64,000 bases of DNA, taken from assembly GCA_964601205.1 (NCBI GenBank), contig CAZRML010000005.1:71676-135675 (forward strand), in the 5' to 3' direction. This document shows, one piece after another, positions 54,991-63,494 of this stretch. The notes under the pieces are model-generated. The model did not search any database. It was given only the letters and a program-made list of their open reading frames with translations, and was not told the origin of the DNA. Each line of letters begins with the position of its first letter. The stretch's first letter is position 1. The stretch comes from JAQVEM01 sp964601205. GTDB taxonomy: Bacteria; Actinomycetota; Humimicrobiia; Humimicrobiales; Humimicrobiaceae. The translations under genes were made by a program, and so were the position numbers.

Positions 54991-55629
54991 ATGACGGAAA
55001 AGTTAGTAGAAGCTATTGTAGCGATGCGCGAAGAGGATGCGGCGCGCATCACGGAGGATCTTCTGAAGAGTGGGACCGACCCCTTCGAGATTCTTACAAT
55101 GGGGCGTGATGCGATGGGGATAATTGGTCAGAAGTACAGTGATGGTGAATACTTCATCCCCGAGCTGATTATGGGTGGCGAGATCATGAGTCAGGTCGTG
55201 GAGAAGGTTAAGCCATTAATCGAGGAGAAGAAGGCTGAAGAAGGAACCAAAACAATTGGTAGTGTTGTTATTGGTACTGTTATTGGTGATATCCACGACA
55301 TAGGCAAGAACCTGGTAACCTTTTTCCTTGACATTAACGGCTTTGAGGTGATTGACCTCGGGGTAGATGTTCCTCCAGAGAAGTTCGTAGAAGCTGTTAA
55401 AGAATCAGGTACCAAAGTGGTGGGTCTGAGTGGGTTCCTAACCCTGGCATTTGATGGAATGAAGCAAACAGTTGAGGCACTTAAAGAAGCAGGTCTGCGT
55501 GACGGTGTTAAAGTAATGATAGGAGGCGGTCAAATAGACGATAATATTAGAAAATACGCGGGTGCCGATGCCTATGGTGATAATGCACAAGAGGCTATAG
55601 CCCTTGCAAAACAATGGATAGGAGGTTAA
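54991..55629 (+). CDS. Methyltransferase corrinoid protein 1 (MtgC/MttC-like)
   Basis: This 212-residue methyl carrier has a helical cap (about 1-90, GTDPFEILTMGRDAMGIIG) and a cobalamin-binding domain with GDIHDIGKN, where His is the lower cobalt ligand, followed by GLSGFLTLAFDGM and IGGG. The strong AAGGAGGGAAAATT ribosome-binding site suggests high expression, as needed for a carrier. It is four bases before a UroD-family methyltransferase and 130 bases after mttB, and could serve both. The first 200 bases are unusually GC-rich for the window (38 of 60 bases in 55021-55080). Confidence 0.93.
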   Translation: MTEKLVEAIVAMREEDAARITEDLLKSGTDPFEILTMGRDAMGIIGQKYSDGEYFIPELIMGGEIMSQVVEKVKPLIEEKKAEEGTKTIGSVVIGTVIGDIHDIGKNLVTFFLDINGFEVIDLGVDVPPEKFVEAVKESGTKVVGLSGFLTLAFDGMKQTVEALKEAGLRDGVKVMIGGGQIDDNIRKYAGADAYGDNAQEAIALAKQWIGG

Positions 55630-55633
55630 AACT

Positions 55634-56980
55634 ATGTTTATTTATCCTGAAAACTGGAATTCACTTTCTCCAGATGAGAAGTTGCAGGCCCGCCTTGATC
55701 ACTGGTTATCGGGAGCGGGTAATAAGTTCGGCAATGATGAAGCTGAGAAGAGATACAGGAGACGTGTTCAAAGGTTAATTGATGTAATTAATTTGAAGAA
55801 GCCCGATCGCGTTCCTTGTGTATCTCAAGTTGATGCGTACCAGGCTGAATATTCAGGAATGCCTTATGGAGATTTCCTGTACGACTTTGAAAAGACAGAA
55901 AAGGCAATCATTAAGTTCCATAAGGATTTCCAGCCTGACTACAATATGGCGATGATTGCTCCCGGGAAGATGTTTGAGAGACTGGATATGAAAACCTACC
56001 GATGGCCCGGATTCAATTTACCTATGGATAGTAAAAGCTACCAGATGCTGGAAAGCGAGTACATGAAAGCAGATGAATATGACCAGCTGATCGCAAATCC
56101 AGAAGGATACTTTATGAGGACCTATCTGTCGCGTGCGTTTGGAGCACTGCAGGGTATGAGCATGATACCCAGTTTATATTATGCTATGGAATTTCCTATG
56201 GTTCCGATGCTGATGGGAATGTTTGCTGTGCCCCCGGTTAAGGAAGCATTACAGGCATTGATGGATGCCGGTCAGATAACAGGCGAGATGATGGGTACAA
56301 TGGGCAGAATTAATGCTGAAGTAATAGGTAATATGGGAATGCCGTCTATGATGGGCGGCTTTTACAAGGTTCCCTTTGATATCATTGGAGACACCCTGAG
56401 AGGGACAGATGGAATAATGATGGACATATACCGAAGGCCTGAAAAGGTTCTTGAGGCTTGTGAACGTCTGATACCTATTGCCATTCAGATAGCTGTTCAG
56501 GGTGTAAATATGAGCGGTGTTCCGCTTGCAATGGGAGTTTTACACAAAGGTGACGACTCATTTATGTCGGATGCACAATTCAAGAAATTTTACTGGCCAC
56601 ATTGGGAGAAGGTTATGCGGGGCATAATTAATGAAGGAGTAGTTCCCGTACAGTTTGTAGAAGGACGATATAACACACGATTGGATGTCATTGCTGAAGC
56701 AGGACTACCGGAAAAAAAGATGATATGGTGGTTTGACCAGACTGATATGGTAGAAGTAAAGAAAAAGCTTGGTAGCTTCAGTTGCATTGCAGGCAATGTA
56801 CCTACTTCAATGTTTTTGACATCTACTCCAGAGGAGATTCAGGATTACTCCAGAAATCTCATAGAAAAAGTCGGGCAGGATGGTGGATTTTTCATCGCTC
56901 CTGGTGCAGACATTGATATGGCAGTGCCTGAGAATATTCATGCTTTTATAGACGGGGTACGAGAGTACGGAAAATACTAA
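55634..56980 (+). CDS. UroD-family corrinoid-dependent methyltransferase 1
   Basis: The 448-residue protein has the uroporphyrinogen-decarboxylase fold used by MtaA, MtbA and bacterial O-demethylase methyltransferases (KKPDRVPCVSQVDAYQ, FMSDAQFKKFYWPHWEKVM, TSTPEEIQDYSRNLIEKVG). It directly follows corrinoid protein 1, so it is more likely a methyltransferase than a haem enzyme. The zinc-binding His-x-Cys and late Cys of MtaA-type proteins are not visible: the late motif reads IAPGADID where APGCGI-like is usual. The protein is rich in Met between about 150 and 260. The substrate is unknown. Confidence 0.8.
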   Translation: MFIYPENWNSLSPDEKLQARLDHWLSGAGNKFGNDEAEKRYRRRVQRLIDVINLKKPDRVPCVSQVDAYQAEYSGMPYGDFLYDFEKTEKAIIKFHKDFQPDYNMAMIAPGKMFERLDMKTYRWPGFNLPMDSKSYQMLESEYMKADEYDQLIANPEGYFMRTYLSRAFGALQGMSMIPSLYYAMEFPMVPMLMGMFAVPPVKEALQALMDAGQITGEMMGTMGRINAEVIGNMGMPSMMGGFYKVPFDIIGDTLRGTDGIMMDIYRRPEKVLEACERLIPIAIQIAVQGVNMSGVPLAMGVLHKGDDSFMSDAQFKKFYWPHWEKVMRGIINEGVVPVQFVEGRYNTRLDVIAEAGLPEKKMIWWFDQTDMVEVKKKLGSFSCIAGNVPTSMFLTSTPEEIQDYSRNLIEKVGQDGGFFIAPGADIDMAVPENIHAFIDGVREYGKY

Positions 56981-57011
56981 AGTATAATAGCAGGAATTTT
57001 ATTTTTGTTGC

Positions 57012-57039
57012 TGAGCCTGTAATGTAATGTACAGGCTCA
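57012..57039 (+). terminator. Stem-loop between the UroD-family gene and the MFS gene
   Basis: TGAGCCTGTA (57012-57021) pairs exactly with TACAGGCTCA (57030-57039). Only a short AT-rich stretch follows, so this is a weak terminator or a processing hairpin. Confidence 0.55.
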
Positions 57040-57081
57040 TATTTAAAGAACAATATATATTATTGCTTTGGAGGCAAAAAA

Positions 57082-58239
57082 ATGAATAAGACAAATATTT
57101 GGGGTGTGATTTTAATAATTGCATCAGCTTTTGTTGGGAGTGCGGCAGGTACAATGTATGCCGGAGTAATGCCTATACACGCAGTAGAGCTTGGAGCTCC
57201 GAGCTGGCTGATTACATCATTACCGATGGGCCTTCCTTCAATTATAGGTGTCATAGTCCTGATACCCATAGCTATACTTGCAGATAGAACTGGCAGGAGG
57301 AAGGAAATAATTCTGGTTGTAATGGGTCTGACTGCGATTGCAAATGTTGGGCTCGCTCTTTCTAATTCATGGGCTTCACTTGGATTGTGGAGACTCATAT
57401 CCGGACTGCCATTTGCGTTCATGTCTATATATGCTCTCCTGGTAGCTTTTATGTTCCCCCCGGAGAAGCGTGGAGTAGCAATGTCTATTGGCCTCGGTGG
57501 CCCAATGCTTGGAATGGGTGTTTTTCAATCAATAAGTGGTTATCTTATGGGTGTTCTGGGAGGATATTCAGGGCTTTACTATTTTGCAGCAGGTCTGGCT
57601 GTACTGGCAATTTTATTATTGCTTCCGGTAAAAGTTCCGGTTGTTAAGAGCGCAACAAGGATCTCAGGAAGTGATATCATCGGAGTTATGAAAAACAAGA
57701 ACATAATATACACCGGGATAACATTGTTGATTTATCTGGTTGGATGGCAGGCAATGTATGGTTCATTCTCATATGTACTTGTTGATAAACTCAATACGCC
57801 CGTTGCGTTACAGACGGTATTCTTTGCGGTTGCTTCGGTAATGCTGGGTCTGGGTACATTTATCTGGGGACCTTTTATTGACAAATTTGGTACAAGAAAG
57901 ACCCTGTTTTTTGCGTTGATGCTGTCAGCAGTGGCAACTTTTGCAATGTTGCCCGTACTGGATAAAATGTGGGGTTACGTGCTTCTGTTCTGGCTGGCAA
58001 CAGTTGGAGGAGTTTGTGGTTCGCCAGATACGTCCACCGTTGCTACGAAAAGTGTAAAGCCAGAGCTGGCTACAATCGCAATTAATACAATGTTTATATT
58101 TGTGTTCCTGCCTGGAATCATAGGTGGATTTATAGCAGGACCAATGATAGCAGGCTTAGGTCTATTTGGATTTATATTAATAATGGCAATAGTAGAGCTT
58201 GTTGGAGCTTTAATGACACTTAGAGTGCCTGAAGTATAA
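57082..58239 (+). CDS. Major facilitator superfamily transporter
   Basis: This 385-residue membrane protein has about eleven or twelve segments with an MFS-type loop between segments 2 and 3 (AILADRTGRRKEIILVVMG) and a repeat of it in the second half (FIDKFGTRKTLFFALML). Lying between two corrinoid/methyltransferase pairs, it probably imports the methylated substrate or exports the demethylated product. It is not a BCCT-type betaine transporter. GGAGG precedes the ATG. Confidence 0.88.
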   Translation: MNKTNIWGVILIIASAFVGSAAGTMYAGVMPIHAVELGAPSWLITSLPMGLPSIIGVIVLIPIAILADRTGRRKEIILVVMGLTAIANVGLALSNSWASLGLWRLISGLPFAFMSIYALLVAFMFPPEKRGVAMSIGLGGPMLGMGVFQSISGYLMGVLGGYSGLYYFAAGLAVLAILLLLPVKVPVVKSATRISGSDIIGVMKNKNIIYTGITLLIYLVGWQAMYGSFSYVLVDKLNTPVALQTVFFAVASVMLGLGTFIWGPFIDKFGTRKTLFFALMLSAVATFAMLPVLDKMWGYVLLFWLATVGGVCGSPDTSTVATKSVKPELATIAINTMFIFVFLPGIIGGFIAGPMIAGLGLFGFILIMAIVELVGALMTLRVPEV

Positions 58240-58291
58240 AAAAGATTTGCTGTTAGAATTGAAATAATTGTAGTATTGAATGTAGAGTAAG

Positions 58292-58325
58292 TTGAATTAA
58301 TATGTGGAGGTCAGAATTAATTCAA
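58292..58325 (+). repeat. Inverted repeat in the leader of the second corrinoid gene
   Basis: TTGAATTAAT (58292-58301) and ATTAATTCAA (58316-58325) are exact reverse complements. The 14-base loop contains GGAGG, while the true ribosome-binding site (AAAGGAG) lies just after the stem. The gap also has no clear promoter. Confidence 0.75.
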
Positions 58326-58341
58326 AAAAGAAAGGAGAATT

Positions 58342-58974
58342 ATGGCTGATGATCTGGTAAAGTCACTGTCAGATTTAAAGGAAGAAGAGGTTCTGTCAAT
58401 AGTTAAAAATAGACTGGATGCTGGTGGTGACCCGATGAAGGTTCTGGGTGACTGCAGAGCTGCAATGGGTATTGTAGGAGAGCGCTATGAGAAAGAAGAA
58501 TACTTTATACCGCATCTGGTATATTCTGGTGAAATATTAAAAGAAATACTGGAGATGGTTAAACCAAAATTAGCTGAGGGTGAAGGTCTTGAGCGTTCCG
58601 GTAAAGTTCTCATAGGAACCGTAGCCGGTGATATCCATGACATAGGAAAGAATATTGTGACTTTTATGATGGATACAAATGGCTTTGATGTACGAGATAT
58701 AGGTGTAGATGTACCGCCAGAACAGTTTGTTAAGGAAATAAAGGAATTTGAACCAGAGGTAGTAGGATTAAGCGGGTTTTTGACCATATCTTTTGATTCC
58801 ATGAAAGAAACGATTGAGGCTATAAATAAAGCAGGTTTAAGAGATAAGGTAAAGATTATGATTGGCGGCGGAACACTTGACGATAGCCTGGTTAAGTATA
58901 CTGGCGCAGATGCCTTCAGACGTTTTGCAGGAGGAGCTGTAGCACTGGCTAAAGAATGGATAGGGGGTAAGTGA
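58342..58974 (+). CDS. Methyltransferase corrinoid protein 2
   Basis: This second methyl carrier (210 residues) has the same layout as the first: helical cap, GDIHDIGKN with the cobalt-ligand His, GLSGFLTISFDSM and IGGG. The two differ at many positions, mainly in the cap, which suggests each is matched to its own methyltransferase. AAAGGAGAATT precedes the ATG. It ends one base before the second UroD-family gene. Confidence 0.93.
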   Translation: MADDLVKSLSDLKEEEVLSIVKNRLDAGGDPMKVLGDCRAAMGIVGERYEKEEYFIPHLVYSGEILKEILEMVKPKLAEGEGLERSGKVLIGTVAGDIHDIGKNIVTFMMDTNGFDVRDIGVDVPPEQFVKEIKEFEPEVVGLSGFLTISFDSMKETIEAINKAGLRDKVKIMIGGGTLDDSLVKYTGADAFRRFAGGAVALAKEWIGGK

Positions 58975-58975
58975 A

Positions 58976-60256
58976 ATGGTTAAATCAGCAAAAGAATTAT
59001 ACGCAGAGAGGCAAAAAAGGATAAATGATGCAATCGCATTAAAAGAGCCTGACAGAGTTCCAATTTCGCCCGGAGAGAATGGGTGGTGTTTCAAATATGC
59101 CGGCTTAAGCTGGATTGATGGTTTATATGATCCTGAGAAAGCACTCCAGGCACATAAAAAAACAGTAATAGAGTTAAATTGGGATGCTTTTGGTCTTCCC
59201 TGGGGGTCGGGTGTTATGTTTCCTGTAAAAGGATTCGATAAGCTGGATATTCAGCAGTTAATGTGGCCGGGAGCGGAGAAAGAAGAAAATAGAATAAAGG
59301 CGAATATCACTTACCAGTTTGTTGAACCGGGGTCAAGAGGAAAATATGACCCAATGCCAGCGGAAGATTATGACGTATTCCTGGACGACCCCAGCGATTA
59401 TCTAATAAGAAGATGGTGGCCGAGGATAGCAAAGAACCTGGAGCCTCTCAAAAATATATCCCCTTTACATCTGGCCAACAGTGTATACGGTTTTGGTCCG
59501 TTGTTTGGAAGTCCAGATTTCATAAAAGCTCTTAAGGTTTTGTTAGAGGCGTCTGAAGAGTACTCTAAATCAATGGCTCTTCTTGGGCCCTTTGTAATGG
59601 AAATGGTACAGCTGGGTTTCCCACCATCGGGTTTGTCTTTTACTGTGTCTCCTTATGACTATCTTGCTGATAATATGAGAGGAACCGAAGGATGTATGAT
59701 AGACATGTTTAGAAGACCGGAGAAGTTAAAAGAAGCCATTAAAAAGGTAACTCCGTACTGTATAGAAATGGGATTAGGGTCGGCAAGGCAGTTTAAAGAC
59801 CTCAGCAAAATTGTTTTTATTCCGGTACATAAAGGTGCGGGTGGCTTTATGTCCAATGAACAATATGAAGAGTTCTGGTGGCCCTCAATGAGAGAAGTTA
59901 TGATAGCATTGATTAATGAGGGGTTTATTCCATATTTGTATTCAGAAGGAATATACACTGATCGACTGCCTATTATAAAAGACATACCAAAGGGAAAGGC
60001 CATATATCATATTGAGTCAGATATATTTAAAGCTAAAAAGATACTGGGTGATACGGTATGTCTTACAGGAGGACCAACAGCTTCACTATTGAATACGGGA
60101 ACCCCCAAACAGGTTGAAGAGTATACTAAAAGACTGATAGATGAAGTTGGTCAGGGTGGTGGTTTTATGATGGATGTTGAAGTTCCTTTAATAACTGCCA
60201 AAATAGAAAATGTTGAGGCTATGACTAAAACAGTCATGGAATATGGCGTATATTGA
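58976..60256 (+). CDS. UroD-family corrinoid-dependent methyltransferase 2
   Basis: This 426-residue protein is related to the UroD-family protein at 55634 (both share PVHKGAGGFMS/VLHKGDDSFMS-like, LRGTDG/MRGTEG and GTPKQVEEYTKRL/STPEEIQDYSRNL motifs). It is paired with its own corrinoid protein. The canonical zinc Cys residues of MtaA-type enzymes are again not visible: the late motif reads MMDVEVPL. YHIESD replaces the HxC region. The pairing strongly suggests a methyltransferase with a different substrate from the first. A good terminator follows 54 bases later. Confidence 0.8.
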   Translation: MVKSAKELYAERQKRINDAIALKEPDRVPISPGENGWCFKYAGLSWIDGLYDPEKALQAHKKTVIELNWDAFGLPWGSGVMFPVKGFDKLDIQQLMWPGAEKEENRIKANITYQFVEPGSRGKYDPMPAEDYDVFLDDPSDYLIRRWWPRIAKNLEPLKNISPLHLANSVYGFGPLFGSPDFIKALKVLLEASEEYSKSMALLGPFVMEMVQLGFPPSGLSFTVSPYDYLADNMRGTEGCMIDMFRRPEKLKEAIKKVTPYCIEMGLGSARQFKDLSKIVFIPVHKGAGGFMSNEQYEEFWWPSMREVMIALINEGFIPYLYSEGIYTDRLPIIKDIPKGKAIYHIESDIFKAKKILGDTVCLTGGPTASLLNTGTPKQVEEYTKRLIDEVGQGGGFMMDVEVPLITAKIENVEAMTKTVMEYGVY

Positions 60257-60309
60257 CAGAGAAAACTTAAGAATAGAAAATTTGGTTTAATAATTACAGT
60301 TTATCTGTG

Positions 60310-60344
60310 TTAGAAGCCTCCTGTAAGAGGAGGCTTCTAATTTT
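60310..60344 (+). terminator. Intrinsic terminator after the methyltransferase operon
   Basis: TTAGAAGCCTCCT (60310-60322) pairs exactly with AGGAGGCTTCTAA (60328-60340) around GTAAG, followed by TTTT. It separates the carrier/methyltransferase genes from the reactivase operon. The rest of the 265-base gap holds a TATAAT (60401-60406), perhaps the -10 of the next operon, but no clear -35. Confidence 0.9.
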
Positions 60345-60521
60345 GACTTCTTAGCAGACTGATTATCTTTGATGTAGGACAGGCCAGATATTGCTGGATA
60401 TATAATGCTACTCAAAGCTTGATGGGTATTGTTTTCAGTATTATTATAAGAACTACAGAAAAGAAGATCGGTCCCGTGGAGTTAAAATGCAAACAGTGAT
60501 ATAAATTAAGGAGAGCATAGT

Positions 60522-62375
60522 ATGGTTTCATATAAGGTTGATTTCGAACCAGTCGGGAGAAGGGGAGAATGTCAGGCTGAACAGTCTATTCTTGACTGCT
60601 CACGTAAACTTGGTGTGGGTATAGTAAGTATATGCGGAGGTGAAGGACTTTTTTTCTGCTGCAAAATTCAGATTCTGAGTGGTACTGTTTCAGAGCCAAC
60701 CTCAATTGAAAAAAAGCATTTTTCATCCCAGGAGCTTAAGGAAGGTTATCGCCTGGCATGCCAGACCTATCCCACAGGTAATTTAAAAATACGAGTGCCA
60801 GCAGAGTCGCTTGAAGCACCGCAGAGGACACAGGTGGAAGGAATGGAGACCGAAGTTTCGCTGGAACCGCCGGTTAGTAGCTTTAAGGTCAAACTAAAAC
60901 CTCCATCACTTTCAGACCTGAGAGCTGATTCCGAGCGTCTGCTGGATTCATTAGAAAAAAAGAATTTAATAAACAGTGGTGGCACCATTGATATAGATGT
61001 GTTGAGGAATCTTTCTACGCTTCTGAGATCATATGACTGGGAAGCAAAAGTATCAGTAAGAGATAACGAAATAGTAGCAATTAGCCCCGGGTCCAGTAAA
61101 AAGTTAGGACTTGCTGTTGATGTCGGGACTACGAAAGTTGCGGGATACTTAATAGACCTGGAAAGCGGCAAAACACTGGCAAATAAAGGGGTAATGAATC
61201 ACCAGATTTCTTATGGTGAAGATGTTATATCCCGTATGGCCAGTGCCAAGAGGAAGCCGGAAGAAGCATTGCGTATGAAAGAGCTGGGAGTGGAGGTGCT
61301 AAATGAACTGGCTTCCGAGCTCTCTGCAAAAGTTAAAGCCAGACCGGAGGATATAGTTGAAGCAGTGGTTGTGGGTAATACTGCTATGCACCATCTGTTG
61401 TTGCATCTGCCGGTGGGGCAGCTGGCTATGTCTCCTTATGTTTCGGTTATAAATGAAGCCCTGGATATAAAGGCACGTGATGTAGGGCTACAAATAGCTG
61501 CGGGGTCTTATATTCATATGCTTCCCAACATAGCTGGATTTGTTGGTGGCGACCATGTAGCCATGCTGCTGGCTACAGAGGCCTGGAAGGCTGAAGGTGT
61601 GGTGCTGGCACTTGATATAGGTACCAATACCGAAGTGTGTTTGGTGAGTAACGGGGAGATGACAAGTGTTTCCTGTGCATCCGGGCCCGCCTTTGAAGGA
61701 GCACATATCAAGAATGGTATGAGAGCTGCAAGCGGTGCCATAGAGCACCTGAGGATAATAGATGATAAAGTTGAATACCAGACCATTGGTGAAGTGCCAC
61801 CGGTGGGTCTTTGTGGTTCCGGAATTCTGGATTCATTGGCACAGCTTTACCTGATAGGTGTTGTAGACGAAAGTGGGAGGATGAATAATGACCACCCGAG
61901 GGTACGTCCCTATGGAAAAAGCAGGGAGTTTGTCCTGGTAGGTGAGGAGGAGAGAAAAGGAGATCCGGCAATAACTATCACCCAGCATGATGTTCGCGAG
62001 CTGCAACTGGCGAAAGGAGCCATACGCGCTGGCATACAGCTTCTCCTGGAAGATAAAGGGCTTAATCAGGGTGACATTGATAGGGTCATAATAGCAGGAG
62101 CCTTCGGAACTTATATTGATATATCCAGTGCTCTTAACATAGGTATGTTGCCGGTATTGCCGATGGATCGCTTCCAGCAGGTGGGAAATGCAGCAGGAAT
62201 GGGAGCCAAGCTGGCGCTAATTTCAAAAAGCAAGAGGGTAGAGGCTCAGGAGATAGCTCATAGAGTTTCCTACATTGAATTAGCAAGCGACCCACGCTTT
62301 ACTCAAATGTTTGCCCAGGCAAACTATCTGGGGCTATATAAAATAATAAAGGGCAGAAGGGAGAAAATAAAATAA
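60522..62375 (+). CDS. ASKHA-type corrinoid reactivase (RACo-like) with altered ferredoxin motif
   Basis: RACo-type proteins use ATP and a 2Fe-2S cluster to reduce inactive Co(II) corrinoid to Co(I). The N-terminal ferredoxin-like domain (1-95) reads CGGEGLFFCCKI at 38-49. The usual spacing puts the second ligand at residue 44, but this is Phe, and an extra Cys is at 46. Cys47 and a later Cys80 are retained. The ASKHA part has GLAVDVGTTKVAGYLIDL (about 196-213), ALDIGTNTEVCLV (about 366-378) and GLCGSGILDSL. It has 617 residues. The stop overlaps the next gene's start by one base, and no other reactivase is nearby, so it should serve both corrinoid proteins. Confidence 0.9.
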   Translation: MVSYKVDFEPVGRRGECQAEQSILDCSRKLGVGIVSICGGEGLFFCCKIQILSGTVSEPTSIEKKHFSSQELKEGYRLACQTYPTGNLKIRVPAESLEAPQRTQVEGMETEVSLEPPVSSFKVKLKPPSLSDLRADSERLLDSLEKKNLINSGGTIDIDVLRNLSTLLRSYDWEAKVSVRDNEIVAISPGSSKKLGLAVDVGTTKVAGYLIDLESGKTLANKGVMNHQISYGEDVISRMASAKRKPEEALRMKELGVEVLNELASELSAKVKARPEDIVEAVVVGNTAMHHLLLHLPVGQLAMSPYVSVINEALDIKARDVGLQIAAGSYIHMLPNIAGFVGGDHVAMLLATEAWKAEGVVLALDIGTNTEVCLVSNGEMTSVSCASGPAFEGAHIKNGMRAASGAIEHLRIIDDKVEYQTIGEVPPVGLCGSGILDSLAQLYLIGVVDESGRMNNDHPRVRPYGKSREFVLVGEEERKGDPAITITQHDVRELQLAKGAIRAGIQLLLEDKGLNQGDIDRVIIAGAFGTYIDISSALNIGMLPVLPMDRFQQVGNAAGMGAKLALISKSKRVEAQEIAHRVSYIELASDPRFTQMFAQANYLGLYKIIKGRREKIK

Positions 62376-63235
62376 TGGAAACTAAAGTATCAACCGCTAA
62401 TAAAGAGATTATAATTGGTGATGGTCGCCCAACAGTGCTTATAGGGGAGCGAATCAATCCAACAGGCAAGAAGAAGCTGGCCGATGCGCTTAGAGCCGGA
62501 GATATGGAGATTGTGAAAAAGGAAGCCCTGGCCCAGGTACAGGCCGGAGCGGATATACTTGATATAAATGTAGGTACGAGTGGTGTAGACCAGGTATCAC
62601 TGTTACCCTGCGCAGTGCAGACGGTGATGAGCACAGTTGATGTTCCTCTTTGTATTGATAGTGATAAGCCAGAAGCATTAAAAGAGGCACTTAAAGTTTA
62701 CCGTGGCAAGCCGATAATAAACTCGGTAACAGGCCAGGAAAAGTCTCTGAAGGCAATACTGCCCCTTGTCAGGGAGTATAAGACAGCAGTTATTGGCTTA
62801 TGTATGGATGATGGTGGTATACCGGACAATGCGGACAAGCGTGTAGCTGTTGCCCGTAAGATTGTGGATGAAGCTGAGAAGCTTGGAATACCCCGGGAGG
62901 ATATTATTATAGATTGCATGGTTCTTACGCTGGGGGCAGAAAGCAACGCCGGTACAGTTGCTATAGAAGCTATCCGAAAAGTTAAGGCTGAGCTGGGAGT
63001 TAATATGACCTTTGGCGGCAGCAATATTTCTTTCGGTCTGCCAGACCGTGACATTCTCAACCGTGCTTTCCTGGCAATTTCTATTGACGCAGGGATAAGC
63101 TGTCCGGTTGTAGATGTTGCAAAAGTGCGTGAAACTGTTCTGGCGACTGATTTAGTTCTGTGTCGTGATAAATGGGCCAGTCGTTATATTGGAGCATACA
63201 GGGAGCGTCAGAAACAGCATGAATCTAAAAAGTAG
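62375..63235 (+). CDS. Pterin-binding methyltransferase (corrinoid to tetrahydrofolate)
   Basis: This 286-residue TIM-barrel protein has the pterin-binding motifs of MetH/AcsE/MtgA-type enzymes: VLIGERINPTGKKKL at about 22-36, GADILDINVGT, and PIINSVTGQEKSL. It should move the methyl group from the methylated corrinoid proteins to tetrahydrofolate, feeding the methyl branch of C1 metabolism. It overlaps the reactivase gene by one base. It is the last protein-coding gene before the rRNA leader. Confidence 0.9.
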   Translation: METKVSTANKEIIIGDGRPTVLIGERINPTGKKKLADALRAGDMEIVKKEALAQVQAGADILDINVGTSGVDQVSLLPCAVQTVMSTVDVPLCIDSDKPEALKEALKVYRGKPIINSVTGQEKSLKAILPLVREYKTAVIGLCMDDGGIPDNADKRVAVARKIVDEAEKLGIPREDIIIDCMVLTLGAESNAGTVAIEAIRKVKAELGVNMTFGGSNISFGLPDRDILNRAFLAISIDAGISCPVVDVAKVRETVLATDLVLCRDKWASRYIGAYRERQKQHESKK

Positions 63236-63320
63236 AATATTTATAAAAAAATATTGAAAAACTTTATTTTATAAATTTAAAATAATAGGGTTAATAGTAA
63301 TAATACAGGATATATAACTA

Positions 63321-63348
63321 TTGACTTATGGTATCTTAATGTTATAAT
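63321..63348 (+). promoter_or_regulatory. rRNA operon promoter P1
   Basis: TTGACT (63321-63326) and TATAAT (63343-63348) with a 16-base spacer. It lies about 200 bases before 16S. The gap 63236-63551 contains this, a second promoter, a short direct repeat and a boxA-like site, and no gene. Confidence 0.75.
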
Positions 63349-63362
63349 CTACTACGCTAAAC

Positions 63363-63395
63363 AAGATACACTGAATTAAAAAAGATACACTGAAT
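63363..63395 (+). repeat. Two direct copies of a 14-base unit in the rRNA leader
   Basis: AAGATACACTGAAT occurs at 63363-63376 and at 63382-63395, a 19-base period, just downstream of P1. Only two copies are present. It may be a protein-binding site or replication slippage product. Confidence 0.8.
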
Positions 63396-63447
63396 AAGGG
63401 TTATATTAGTAGTTTCATCCATTTGAAAACTTCTATTTAAATTTTTA

Positions 63448-63476
63448 TTGACAATTAAATTCTGGTGTGTTATTTT
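63448..63476 (+). promoter_or_regulatory. rRNA operon promoter P2
   Basis: TTGACA (63448-63453) and TATTTT (63471-63476) with a 17-base spacer and TG at 63468-63469 (extended -10). The predicted start is near 63483, just before the boxA-like element. Confidence 0.65.
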
Positions 63477-63494
63477 TCTGCAGGTTATTTTTTG

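Noticed and set aside
55634..56980. Uroporphyrinogen decarboxylase of haem synthesis
   Set aside because: The fold is shared, but the gene directly follows a corrinoid carrier, is longer than HemE, and no other haem gene is nearby.
57099..57647. Short + strand frames overlapping the MFS gene in other phases
   Set aside because: They lie within a clear MFS transporter, lack family motifs and are out of phase with the ribosome-binding site.
63363..63395. Start of a CRISPR array
   Set aside because: Only two short copies with a five-base gap, no spacers and no cas genes.
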